DNA of 64,000 nt from Halorubellus salinus. GTDB taxonomy: Archaea; Halobacteriota; Halobacteria; Halobacteriales; Natrialbaceae. The DNA lies in contig NZ_JAJCVI010000002.1 in NCBI RefSeq assembly GCF_020567525.1, positions 620,001 through 684,000 of the forward strand, in the 5' to 3' direction. Below are positions 27,578-34,557 of the stretch, piece by piece. The position numbers and the translations under genes are program-made. The notes below the pieces were generated by a model that had not been told where the DNA came from, made no database searches, and saw only the letters and a list, made by a program, of their open reading frames with translations. The first letter of the stretch is position 1. Each line of letters begins with the position of its first letter.

Positions 27578-28011
27578 TCGAGCGCCTCCCGCGTCGGCGC
27601 GAACCGCACGCGCTCGTGGACGCTCGGGCCGAGCGACAGCTCCACCACGAGCGGGTCGCCCGCACCGTCCGCGGCAGCGTCGCCCGACGCCGCGGTCGCT
27701 TCGGTGTCGGCACGTTCGAGCACGCGGCCGTCCTCGACGTACGCGCCCCACGTCTCGAACCGGAGCCAGCCGCGCATCTCCGCGGCGTGAGTCGTGACGT
27801 CGCAGTACTCGACGGCGTGCTCGGGGTGCTCGCTCGCGCTGTGGGCCATGTCCATGTCGGAGTAGACGACGTCGTGCGCGTCGAAGAACGCGCCGAGCTC
27901 GGTCGCGGTCTCGTCGACGAGTGCCGCGACGCGCTCGCTCGCGGCCTGGAGGTCGTCGGTGTCGAGGCCGACCTCGCGGAGCGCGGTCTGCGTGCGCTGG
28001 TCGAAGTGCAT
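27574..28011 (-). CDS. acidic protein coupled to the FAU-1 RNase
   Basis: A 145-residue acidic soluble protein. The N-terminal helical half (RTQTALREVGLDTDDLQAAS) and a central strand region with a Cys (AVEYCDVTTHAAEMRGWLRF) show no catalytic signature I know. It is the first gene of a two-gene operon with the FAU-1 RNase, with a four-base stop/start overlap, so it may regulate or assist the RNase. It resembles a haloarchaeal DUF7532-type hypothetical, with low certainty. The N-terminal extension read further upstream is not used. Confidence 0.72.
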   Translation of the reverse strand: MHFDQRTQTALREVGLDTDDLQAASERVAALVDETATELGAFFDAHDVVYSDMDMAHSASEHPEHAVEYCDVTTHAAEMRGWLRFETWGAYVEDGRVLERADTEATAASGDAAADGAGDPLVVELSLGPSVHERVRFAPTREALE

Positions 28012-28184
28012 GCCCGACCGTTCGGGGGTCGCCGGTAAGAAATCACTCGTCTCCGTGCGCCCGGTCGCGGTCGACGGGTGGTCCCCGGGGCGGGCGCTGG
28101 TCGCGTCGCTGGATCTGCCCGTCGGTCGGCGTGAGCGTCCCTGGACGTGAGCGTCGGTCTGCGTACGGAATCTCCTCGCTGTGG

Positions 28185-28364
28185 TCAGTCGTCGGCAGCG
28201 GCGGCGAAGGAAGCGGAGCGCAGAGAATGAGAGGCGCCGTCGGCGTCGTCGTCGGTTGCTGGTCGGTTCGAGAGTGTGGGTACGCGTTTTCGGTCGTTCT
28301 CGTCCTCGGGTGTGGGGAGTCCCGGGAAGAGAAGGTTGCTGTTGTCCTCGTCTGTCATTGGCAT
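28185..28364 (-). CDS. unreported 59-residue acidic micro-protein
   Basis: Read directly from the minus strand: ATG at 28362-28364 and TGA at 28185-28187 enclose 59 residues beginning MPMTDEDNSNLLFPGLPTPE. The sequence is acidic and Ser/Pro-rich, with no cysteines, and ends in a low-complexity Ser/Ala/Asp tail. An ATG two codons in is an alternative start. The upstream 70 bases are AT-rich against the surrounding DNA, with a plausible TATA (TTGTTTAAGG) on the same strand. It fills the only gap of more than 500 bases in the window. The function is unknown; without it, 28012-28544 would be non-coding. Confidence 0.5.
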   Translation of the reverse strand: MPMTDEDNSNLLFPGLPTPEDENDRKRVPTLSNRPATDDDADGASHSLRSASFAAAADD

Positions 28365-28544
28365 ACGTTGGCTCTTCGTTCCTTATGAATCCCCTCCTTA
28401 AACAACTTGTGGTAGCTAATAGCATACAAGGTCATCTAAGGGCCTGCTGGTGGCACCACGATTCGACCCACGCCAGCGGGGACCGGGGCGCCAGCAGCAC
28501 ACGACGGGACAACGCTTAGGACGTGCCTGTGTCTAGTCGGGAGC
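28365..28544. other. AT-rich intergenic island between the micro-gene and prsW
   Basis: Unlike the flanks, 28375-28440 is AT-rich and contains TTAAACAACTTG and GTAGCTAATAGC. It probably holds the promoter of the 59-residue gene on the minus strand. A separate TATA-like CGCTTAGG near 28515, about 28 bases before the PrsW ATG, drives the plus strand. Confidence 0.4.
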
Positions 28545-29675
28545 ATGAAACGGGGTCGGGATCCGGTCGAGCGTGCCGCGGGCGACGACGAGGACCTGCA
28601 GGAGATAGCGACCTGGGAGCCTCGCACGCGACTCGACCGGTTCGCGGTCGGGGTCTACGAACGCATCTTCCCCGCGGTCCGCGGGCTCGTCCTCGCCACC
28701 GCCGTGCTGTTCACGCTCGTCATCCTCTTCGCGAGCAGCATCGGCACCCCGCGGCTCCCCGTCGTCGCGCTGTTCGCCGCGCTCTCCGCCGTCCCCGCGC
28801 TCGCGCTCGCCGCCTACGTCTACGTCGCAGACGTCACGACGAAGGAACCACTCGACCTCATCGCGGCGACGTTCGCGCTCGCGTTCGTGTTCGCGAGCTT
28901 CGCCGCCATCGTCAACACCGCCGCCGAACCGCTGTTCGCGGCCCTCGGCGGGCTCGGCGTCGTCGGGTACTTCCTCCTCATCGTCGCCCCCGGCGAAGAG
29001 CTCGTGAAGTTGCTCGCCGTCCGGTTCTACGCGTACCGCGACGGCCGGTTCGACTCCGTCGTCGACGGCGCTGTCTACGGCGCCGTCGCCGGCCTCGGGT
29101 TCGCGACCATCGAGAACGCCATCTACGTCACCGGGTTCGTCCAGCAGGCGACCACGTCGGGCGTCGTCGTCGACCAGGCGATCGACATCGCCCAACGTCG
29201 CGCGCTCGCCGGCCCCGGGCACGTCATCTACTCCGCGATCGCCGGCTACTACCTCGGGCTCGCGAAGTTCGTCGACGAGCACCGCGGCGCCGTCGTCGTC
29301 AAAGGTCTCCTCATCGCCGCGGGCTTCCACGCGCTCTACAACCTCACCATCGGGTTCGCGCCCGCGGTCGTCGGCGGGCTCCTCGGCGTCGGCCCCGTCG
29401 TCGCGTTCGTCATCTACGTCGTCGCGTTCGACGGCGTCGCCGGCGGCTTCCTCGTCGTGAAGCTGTACAACTACCGCGACGCGTACGATCGCGTCGACGC
29501 CGGCCGTACCTTCGACCCCGACGCCCCGGTCGACGCGACCGAGATCGACCCGAGTACGAGCGACGACCCCATCGCGCCGGGCGCCGAGCGCGCGCAGTCC
29601 GCTCAGCACGCCGACACCGACACCGACACTGACGCCGGATGGGGGTCGACCGGCGAGGACGGCGACGGCTGGTGA
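28545..29675 (+). CDS. prsW: PrsW-family intramembrane protease
   Basis: A 376-residue polytopic membrane protein (about nine hydrophobic segments). It carries the family motifs PGEELVKLLAVR (paired Glu), GLGFATIENAIY (Glu-Asn) and GPGHVIYSAIAGYYLG with the His, plus GFHALYN near the end, matching the Abi/CAAX-like active site of PrsW site-1 proteases. In Bacillus PrsW cuts an anti-sigma factor; archaeal substrates are unknown. The C-terminal 70 residues are cytoplasmic and rich in Asp/Thr, with a short DTDTDT microsatellite. It converges with riboflavin synthase. Confidence 0.9.
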   Translation: MKRGRDPVERAAGDDEDLQEIATWEPRTRLDRFAVGVYERIFPAVRGLVLATAVLFTLVILFASSIGTPRLPVVALFAALSAVPALALAAYVYVADVTTKEPLDLIAATFALAFVFASFAAIVNTAAEPLFAALGGLGVVGYFLLIVAPGEELVKLLAVRFYAYRDGRFDSVVDGAVYGAVAGLGFATIENAIYVTGFVQQATTSGVVVDQAIDIAQRRALAGPGHVIYSAIAGYYLGLAKFVDEHRGAVVVKGLLIAAGFHALYNLTIGFAPAVVGGLLGVGPVVAFVIYVVAFDGVAGGFLVVKLYNYRDAYDRVDAGRTFDPDAPVDATEIDPSTSDDPIAPGAERAQSAQHADTDTDTDAGWGSTGEDGDGW

Positions 29676-29720
29676 CGCGACTGCTGGGTGGGTCGAGCAC
29701 TCGACGGCGGCCCGCGCCGG

Positions 29721-30338
29721 TCAGTCCTGGTAGCCGTCGAGCATCGACGCGACGTACTTCCCGACGACGTCCACCTCGAGGTGGACGGGGTCGCCCACTC
29801 CCTTCTCGGAGAGCGTCGTCACGTCGTACGTCGTCGGGACGATGGCGACCGTGACGCGCGGCCCGGCGTCGCCGCGCCCGCGCTGGAGGTCGGCGATGGT
29901 GAGGCTGATGCCGTCGAGCGTGATGGAGCCCTTCTCGACGACGTAGTCCGCGTACCGCGCGGGGAGTTCGAACTCGAAGAACCAGTCCTCGCCCCCCGTG
30001 GAGTCGACGTTCGTGACCGTGGCGACCGCGTCGACGTGCCCCTGGACGAGGTGCCCGTCGAACCGGCCGTCGGCCGGCATCGCGCGCTCCAGGTTGACGA
30101 CGTCGCCGACGTCGACGTCGCCGAGGTACGTCTTCGCGACGGTCTCCTCGGCGAGGAACACCTCGAACGTCTCGTCGTCGAACGCCTCGACGGTCAGGCA
30201 GACGCCCGACACCGCGATGCTCGCACCGTGCGCGACGTCCTCGAGGACGACGTCGCCGGCGATGGTGAGCCGGCGCCCGTCCTCGGTGACCGCGACGTCG
30301 ACGACCTCGCCGGTCTCCTCGACGATACCCGTGAACAT
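29721..30338 (-). CDS. ribE: riboflavin synthase (bacterial-type alpha chain)
   Basis: A 205-residue two-lumazine-binding-domain riboflavin synthase. It starts at the canonical MFTGIVEETGEV; the second repeat begins around GHLVQGHVDAVATV. It dismutates two 6,7-dimethyl-8-ribityllumazines to riboflavin. Many archaea use an unrelated riboflavin synthase, so the bacterial-type enzyme here is the version known from haloarchaea. The upstream in-frame MRRSSQPAG leader is rejected because MFTGIVE is the family N terminus. It is divergent from a small membrane protein. Confidence 0.95.
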   Translation of the reverse strand: MFTGIVEETGEVVDVAVTEDGRRLTIAGDVVLEDVAHGASIAVSGVCLTVEAFDDETFEVFLAEETVAKTYLGDVDVGDVVNLERAMPADGRFDGHLVQGHVDAVATVTNVDSTGGEDWFFEFELPARYADYVVEKGSITLDGISLTIADLQRGRGDAGPRVTVAIVPTTYDVTTLSEKGVGDPVHLEVDVVGKYVASMLDGYQD

Positions 30339-30420
30339 GCCTGCGGGTTGGCTCGACCGCCGCATAGCGGTGTCGGTCGCGGTCGTCGCGCGGATGGTCG
30401 AGACCGGCGACGTCCCGGCG

Positions 30421-30431
30421 TGCTTTTACTC
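30421..30431 (+). promoter_or_regulatory. TATA-like element of the 30.45-kb small membrane gene
   Basis: The element TGCTTTTACTC is centred about 28 bases before the ATG at 30454, suggesting a near-leaderless message. Confidence 0.45.
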
Positions 30432-30453
30432 GCCGAACCAGTACGGACGGCAA

Positions 30454-30717
30454 ATGGCGCGTTCCATCGTCGAGCAACTGTCGTTCGCGACCGCGATCGT
30501 CATCGCCGCCCCCATCGCGCTCGCAGGGGTCGACATGACGCTCCGCGGCGAGACGACGTGGGGGCCGATCCTGATCGCGGTGAGCGTGATGATCTTGCTC
30601 GTCGAGAAGTACGTCACGACGCCCCACGACGTCCCGGGACTCGCCGTCGCGAAGGTCGTCGGGTTCGTCGCGAAAGACCCCGACGAGGACGCGGACGCGA
30701 ACGACGTAGACACCTGA
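30454..30717 (+). CDS. small two-span membrane protein
   Basis: An 87-residue protein with two hydrophobic helices (residues 9-26 and 36-52, the latter WGPILIAVSVMILLVEKYV) and an acidic tail ending DPDEDADANDVDT. It resembles a widespread haloarchaeal family of unknown function. The ATG lies next to a good TATA-like element. It converges with the TrpRS-like gene, with 27 bases between the stops. Confidence 0.72.
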   Translation: MARSIVEQLSFATAIVIAAPIALAGVDMTLRGETTWGPILIAVSVMILLVEKYVTTPHDVPGLAVAKVVGFVAKDPDEDADANDVDT

Positions 30718-30744
30718 CGGCGAACGCGGGCACCGCGAGCCGAC

Positions 30745-31836
30745 CTAGTTCTTTGCGGTCGCCTGCCAGTCGCGAGCGTAGCCCGCGAGTTCGTTCGCGA
30801 ACGCGGCTCTCGCGGCCCGCCACGCGTCGTCGTCCTCGTCGCGGGCGCGCCGCCACGCGGCGACCTGCTCGGCGTTCGCGGCGCTCGCGAGTCGCATCAT
30901 CTCGACGACGACGTCGTCGCCGACCGTCCAGGGCGCGTCGGGCTCGCCGCGGACGGCGGCGCGGACGTCTTCGGGGTCGGCCGCGAGCGTGAACCGCGAC
31001 TCGGGAAGGCGCCGCGAGAGTTTCGGGCAGTCGTCGAGGCCCGGAATCAGGCGAGTGTAGAGTGCGTGGAGCGTGCCGTCGGTACCGCAGCGGTCGTGGA
31101 CGCCGTCGACCATCGGGCGGAGGGCGCGCTCGTCGGCGCCCATGACGATGCAGTTCGCGGGAGCGCCGTCCTTCACGAGCGGGTGGAGCATGTCGGCGAC
31201 CATCAGGAAGCCGTCCATGCGGCGCGTGAACCGGCTGGGTTCCCACTCGATGGGGAGGTCGCTCTCGCCGAGTGCGGTGGCGTCGACGCCGGCGTCGTCG
31301 TACGCGTCGCGGTTCGCGCGCTCCCACGCGGTGTCCTCGAGCTCGAACGCGTCCACGTCGCGCTCGGGGTCGGCGTACCGCGAGAGGTGGTACGCGGTGT
31401 GTGCGACGTCTTCGGCACCGTACTGGGTGCGGAGTCGGCCGCGGTCGTGGTCGAACCCGAGCGATTCGACGAACGCGACGAACCGTCGGGCGCGCTCGCG
31501 GACGACGTCGAGCGCGTACCCCTGGGTGCTGTAGGGCTCGAAGTCGGCGACGACGAACTGGACGTCGAAGCCGGCGCGCTGGAGGGCGAGCGCGGTCTGC
31601 ATCTGGCCGAGCGTCCCGACGTGCGGCGGGCCCGTGACGCTCACGCCGAACGTGCAGACGCCGTCAGTCCCGGCGTCGTTCGCGAACGCGCGAGCGTCCT
31701 CGCCGACGACGAACCGGCGGTGGACCTCGGCGGGTGGGAGGTCGCCGAGTGCCAGCCCCTCGCTGGCGTGGTCGTCGACTGGCTCGTAGCGGTCCCGGGC
31801 GCGGAGGGCGTCGTAGTGGTCCTCGAGCGAGGCCAT
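30745..31836 (-). CDS. tryptophanyl-tRNA synthetase-like paralogue
   Basis: A 363-residue class I aminoacyl-tRNA synthetase-like protein of the TrpRS/TyrRS subfamily. The HIGH-type motif is kept as PPHVGTLGQ, but the KMSKS-type loop is degenerate (CPKLSRRLPES). The protein is shorter than the archaeal TrpRS of about 500 residues and starts with an unusual acidic leader. It may be the haloarchaeal TrpS2 type: a second TrpRS, or a paralogue that adenylates something else. A TATA-like AACACTTTACTG lies about 28 bases upstream. Confidence 0.8.
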   Translation of the reverse strand: MASLEDHYDALRARDRYEPVDDHASEGLALGDLPPAEVHRRFVVGEDARAFANDAGTDGVCTFGVSVTGPPHVGTLGQMQTALALQRAGFDVQFVVADFEPYSTQGYALDVVRERARRFVAFVESLGFDHDRGRLRTQYGAEDVAHTAYHLSRYADPERDVDAFELEDTAWERANRDAYDDAGVDATALGESDLPIEWEPSRFTRRMDGFLMVADMLHPLVKDGAPANCIVMGADERALRPMVDGVHDRCGTDGTLHALYTRLIPGLDDCPKLSRRLPESRFTLAADPEDVRAAVRGEPDAPWTVGDDVVVEMMRLASAANAEQVAAWRRARDEDDDAWRAARAAFANELAGYARDWQATAKN

Positions 31837-31857
31837 ACGACGAATCGCCCCACCTGT

Positions 31858-31870
31858 CAGTAAAGTGTTA
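31858..31870 (-). promoter_or_regulatory. TATA-like element of the TrpRS-like gene
   Basis: On the minus strand GTAACACTTTACTG is centred about 28 bases upstream of the ATG at 31836. The remaining gap to 32012 shows no gene that I can support. Confidence 0.4.
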
Positions 31871-32012
31871 CTCTGTGACTAGGTACCGATGCACAATCGC
31901 GAGCGAGCGAAACGACCTGGTCGGCGTCGAACGCACGACGTAGGCACCTCACTTCCTCCGTCCCAGAACTGGAACGACAGATGGTTCGATGGCCGCGGAT
32001 CCGTTCCCGTGG

Positions 32013-32621
32013 TCAGTCCACGCAGGTCGTTCGGATGGTCACGTCCTCCGCCTCGAGGAGCACGTCGACCGCCGACAGCACGCGAACGCTGCACGTCGTC
32101 AACCCGAGGGTTCGAACCCGTTCGTCGACCGGCGTGACGGCGTACATCACGTCGCTCGTGCTCGGCACGTCCTCGAACACGCCTGCTTTGGAAGCCCCAG
32201 CGGCGACGTCGACGAGCGTGCTGGTGACGTCGTCACCGACCGGTTGGACGACCGCCGCCCCTTCCAGGTCCGCGCCGGAGAGAGCACCGAGCGAGTCCTT
32301 CGGAATCCGACTGGTCCGGCCGTCGAGGTACGTGACGTCGAACGCGCGAACCGCGCCCGGAAGCGTCGCGAAGAGCGCTCGGTAGTCCGTGGAGACGTCG
32401 TTCTGCACGCTCCAGGAGATGCTGACCCTGTCCGTCCGGCCAGTCGTCGTCGACGCCGGGTCGGTCGTCCATTCGACTCCACCAGTCGTCGTCGACCGGG
32501 TCATGGATGCACTCGCGGGGTCGGTCTCGGTCGGGTCCGACGGCGACGAACACCCCGCGAGAAGGGACGAACTGGCGGCGAGCCCCGCGAGGAGCCGGCG
32601 ACGACAGATCGGATCGGGCAC
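32013..32621 (-). CDS. Tat-type lipoprotein, unknown function
   Basis: A 202-residue lipoprotein read from a GTG that places the signal ICRRRLLAGLAASSSLLAGC at the N terminus (twin-arginine motif plus lipobox). The mature part starts with a Ser/Thr/Asp linker and ends in a beta-rich domain containing two Cys (TTCSVRVL and RTTCVD) that could pair. It resembles short haloarchaeal lipoproteins with an immunoglobulin-like domain; no function is evident. Longer in-frame upstream sequence overlaps the acetyltransferase gene and is rejected. Confidence 0.65.
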   Translation of the reverse strand: MPDPICRRRLLAGLAASSSLLAGCSSPSDPTETDPASASMTRSTTTGGVEWTTDPASTTTGRTDRVSISWSVQNDVSTDYRALFATLPGAVRAFDVTYLDGRTSRIPKDSLGALSGADLEGAAVVQPVGDDVTSTLVDVAAGASKAGVFEDVPSTSDVMYAVTPVDERVRTLGLTTCSVRVLSAVDVLLEAEDVTIRTTCVD

Positions 32622-32782
32622 GAGTGCACCTACGACGGCCGCATTCAAAACGTTCGCCAGGTCAACGTCGGCGTGGAAAGCAGACGCCAGTTCGCGCCCG
32701 GGAGCGGGCTGCCGAGTCGCGTCTCGTCGCGACCGCGTCGTACGACGCCCCACGTCTCGTCGAGGGGCACGTCCTCGAACCG

Positions 32783-33241
32783 TCACTCGATGCAGCCATC
32801 CAGACGCTTCCGCATGCACGTCGCCGACGCCGGACAGAGGTCGGCGAACTCGGCAGTCTCCCGGAGCGCCGCGGGCGCGTCGCGACGGTCCACGTCGTCG
32901 TAGCCCCGGGCACCGAAGAAGGACGCCGCGGTGGTCGTGAGGAGGGAGACCGTTTCGACGCCGCGCTCGCGAGCCTCGCGTTCGAGCGCGTCACAGATAG
33001 CGGTCCCGTAGCCCCGTCCCCGCACCGCGTCGCGGACGACGACCGACCGAAGCAAGGCGGCGTCGTCGTGGACCTCCAGCCCACCGAACCCGACCGCGTC
33101 GCCGTCGTCGAACGCCGCGTAGAACTCGGCCGTCCCGTCGTGGACGTCCGCGACGGGCAGGTCGTTCGCCGCGAGGAGCGCCTCGACGTCCGCGAGTCGG
33201 TCGCCGGTCGCACGTTCCAGGTCGACAGCGCGCTCGCTCAT
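32783..33241 (-). CDS. arsN2: GNAT acetyltransferase, ArsN2-like
   Basis: A 152-residue GNAT-fold enzyme with the acetyl-CoA-binding motif VVRDAVRGRGYGTAIC. Features shared with the ArsN2 arsenic-resistance family are LLAANDLPVADV near the N terminus, VSLLTTTAASFFGARGY, and the terminal ETAEFADLCPASATCM with its Cys. ArsN members acetylate organoarsenicals or related metabolites, but no other arsenic gene is adjacent here, so substrate and role are inferred. It lies upstream of the lipoprotein gene on the same strand. Confidence 0.8.
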   Translation of the reverse strand: MSERAVDLERATGDRLADVEALLAANDLPVADVHDGTAEFYAAFDDGDAVGFGGLEVHDDAALLRSVVVRDAVRGRGYGTAICDALEREARERGVETVSLLTTTAASFFGARGYDDVDRRDAPAALRETAEFADLCPASATCMRKRLDGCIE

Positions 33242-33310
33242 GACTCGACGTACGACCACGACCACGGTAAGCGCTTCCCAGCGAGGAGCGCTCCAGGACC
33301 GAGCGTCAGG

Positions 33311-33412
33311 GAACGAGCGACCGGTCCGCGGTCCCGACGCCTCAAGGAACGAGCGACCGGTCCGCGGTCCCGACGCCTCAAGGAACGAGCGACCGGTCCG
33401 CGGTCCCGACGC
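33311..33412. repeat. three-copy 36-bp repeat at a gene end
   Basis: Units start at 33311, 33347 and 33383; the third is partial (30 bp). On the minus strand the third unit encodes the terminal GTADRSLVP of the M24-like protein; the stop codon (33378-33380) begins the next unit. Because 36 is a multiple of three, each copy re-creates the same tail reading frame and stop. There are no spacers, so it is not a CRISPR array. Confidence 0.95.
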
Positions 33413-34550
33413 GCTCGCCGCCGTCGTCGGTGACGACCGCGAGGTCCGCAACTCGCACCACGCCATCCGGCCCGTCGACGGTCGCGTCGAGCGCCACGAC
33501 GGCCCCCTCTGGAACCGACGCCTCGGCGTCGCGTGGGCGTTCGCGTCGCGCCAGCCCGACGCCGTGCGCGTCGAACGTACTCTTCGGGTCGTCGAACCCG
33601 TACGCGGTCAACTCCGCGGCGCCCTCGCGCTCGACCGCGGCGAGGTCGACGCCCGGTTCGAGTTCCGCGAGCGCCGCGTCGACGCCACCGTCCGCGGCGA
33701 GTTGCGCGCGCCGCGTCCACCCGCCGTCGCCGTCCACGACGAGCGTCCGAACGACCCGCCCGTGGTAGCCGTCGCGGTCCCGCGGCGCGAGCGCGACCAC
33801 GACCGGTTCGGCCGGGCGGAGTGCCGCGTCCGACCGCGGCGTCGCATCCACGCCCGCACCGACCGCGACCACCCCCGGGTCGACGCCCGCACCCGCGAGT
33901 TCGGCGGCGACCTCGCGCCGCAACCGCTCCGTCGTCAACGCCATCCCCTCGAAAGCGAGGTGATCGTCCGCCGGGTCCACGGTGTCACGACCGTGCCCGT
34001 CGTCGCCGTGACCGTGCCCGTCGTCGCCGTGACGTTCGCTCTCGCGCAGGACCGCGCGAGCGCGCTCGACCGCGGCGTCCGCAGCCATCTGCACGCTCCG
34101 CACGCGAAGCCGTTCGGCGTCGGTCTTCGCGACGCGTGCGTCCTCGACGACCGACGTCGACGCCACCTCGAACCCACGGCCCTCCAGGTAGAGCGCCGCG
34201 TCGTGCGGTATCGACCGCGGCGCGAGCACCGTCCCCTCGCGACCGAGGTCCTCCAGGGCGACGGCCACGCGCTCGCCCGTCGGAATCTCGCCACCACCAG
34301 GCAGCACGCGGTCACCCGGGAACGCCTTGCGCGCCCCGTCGGGCGCCTCGGGCGCGAACAGCATCGCCTGCTCGGGCGTCACGCACACCGCGAGCTCGCC
34401 GTCGAGGTCACTCGCACGCGCCAGATACCGCAGGACGGCGTCGTCGCTCGACCCCACGTGCACGAACGCCGTCGCCGCACGGTCCGCGAGCGCCTCGCGA
34501 ACCGGCGCGTAATCGACCGCCAACGACGGCCCGCCGACGTCCCCACTCAT
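33378..34550 (-). CDS. M24 (creatinase/Xaa-Pro aminopeptidase)-fold protein with degenerate metal site
   Basis: A 390-residue protein with an N-terminal creatinase-like domain (residues 1-160) and a C-terminal pita-bread domain. The usual metal ligands are largely lost: the Asp-x-Gly and SDxTRT positions read VVVALAPRDRDGYHGRVVRT, and the final Glu position is occupied by Ala in VVRVADLAVVTDDG. The His of the AHGVGL turn and the following ERP are retained. It is therefore probably not a standard di-metal peptidase. A His/Gly/Asp-rich insertion (HGDDGHGHGDDGHG) sits near residue 190. It is seven bases downstream of the helicase gene and likely cotranscribed. Confidence 0.78.
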   Translation of the reverse strand: MSGDVGGPSLAVDYAPVREALADRAATAFVHVGSSDDAVLRYLARASDLDGELAVCVTPEQAMLFAPEAPDGARKAFPGDRVLPGGGEIPTGERVAVALEDLGREGTVLAPRSIPHDAALYLEGRGFEVASTSVVEDARVAKTDAERLRVRSVQMAADAAVERARAVLRESERHGDDGHGHGDDGHGRDTVDPADDHLAFEGMALTTERLRREVAAELAGAGVDPGVVAVGAGVDATPRSDAALRPAEPVVVALAPRDRDGYHGRVVRTLVVDGDGGWTRRAQLAADGGVDAALAELEPGVDLAAVEREGAAELTAYGFDDPKSTFDAHGVGLARRERPRDAEASVPEGAVVALDATVDGPDGVVRVADLAVVTDDGGERVGTADRSLVP

Positions 34551-34557
34551 CGCTCGC

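Noticed and set aside
26111-27790. 559-residue plus-strand frame opposite the FAU-1 gene
   Set aside because: The minus strand encodes a full DUF402/FAU-1 protein with conserved motifs; the plus frame is compositional shadow.
28523-29632. Alternative plus-strand ORF overlapping prsW
   Set aside because: It lies out of frame with the membrane-protein motifs, is Arg-rich throughout and has no family resemblance.
33311-33412. CRISPR-like 36-bp repeats
   Set aside because: Units are contiguous with no spacers, and one unit is coding sequence plus stop of the adjacent gene.
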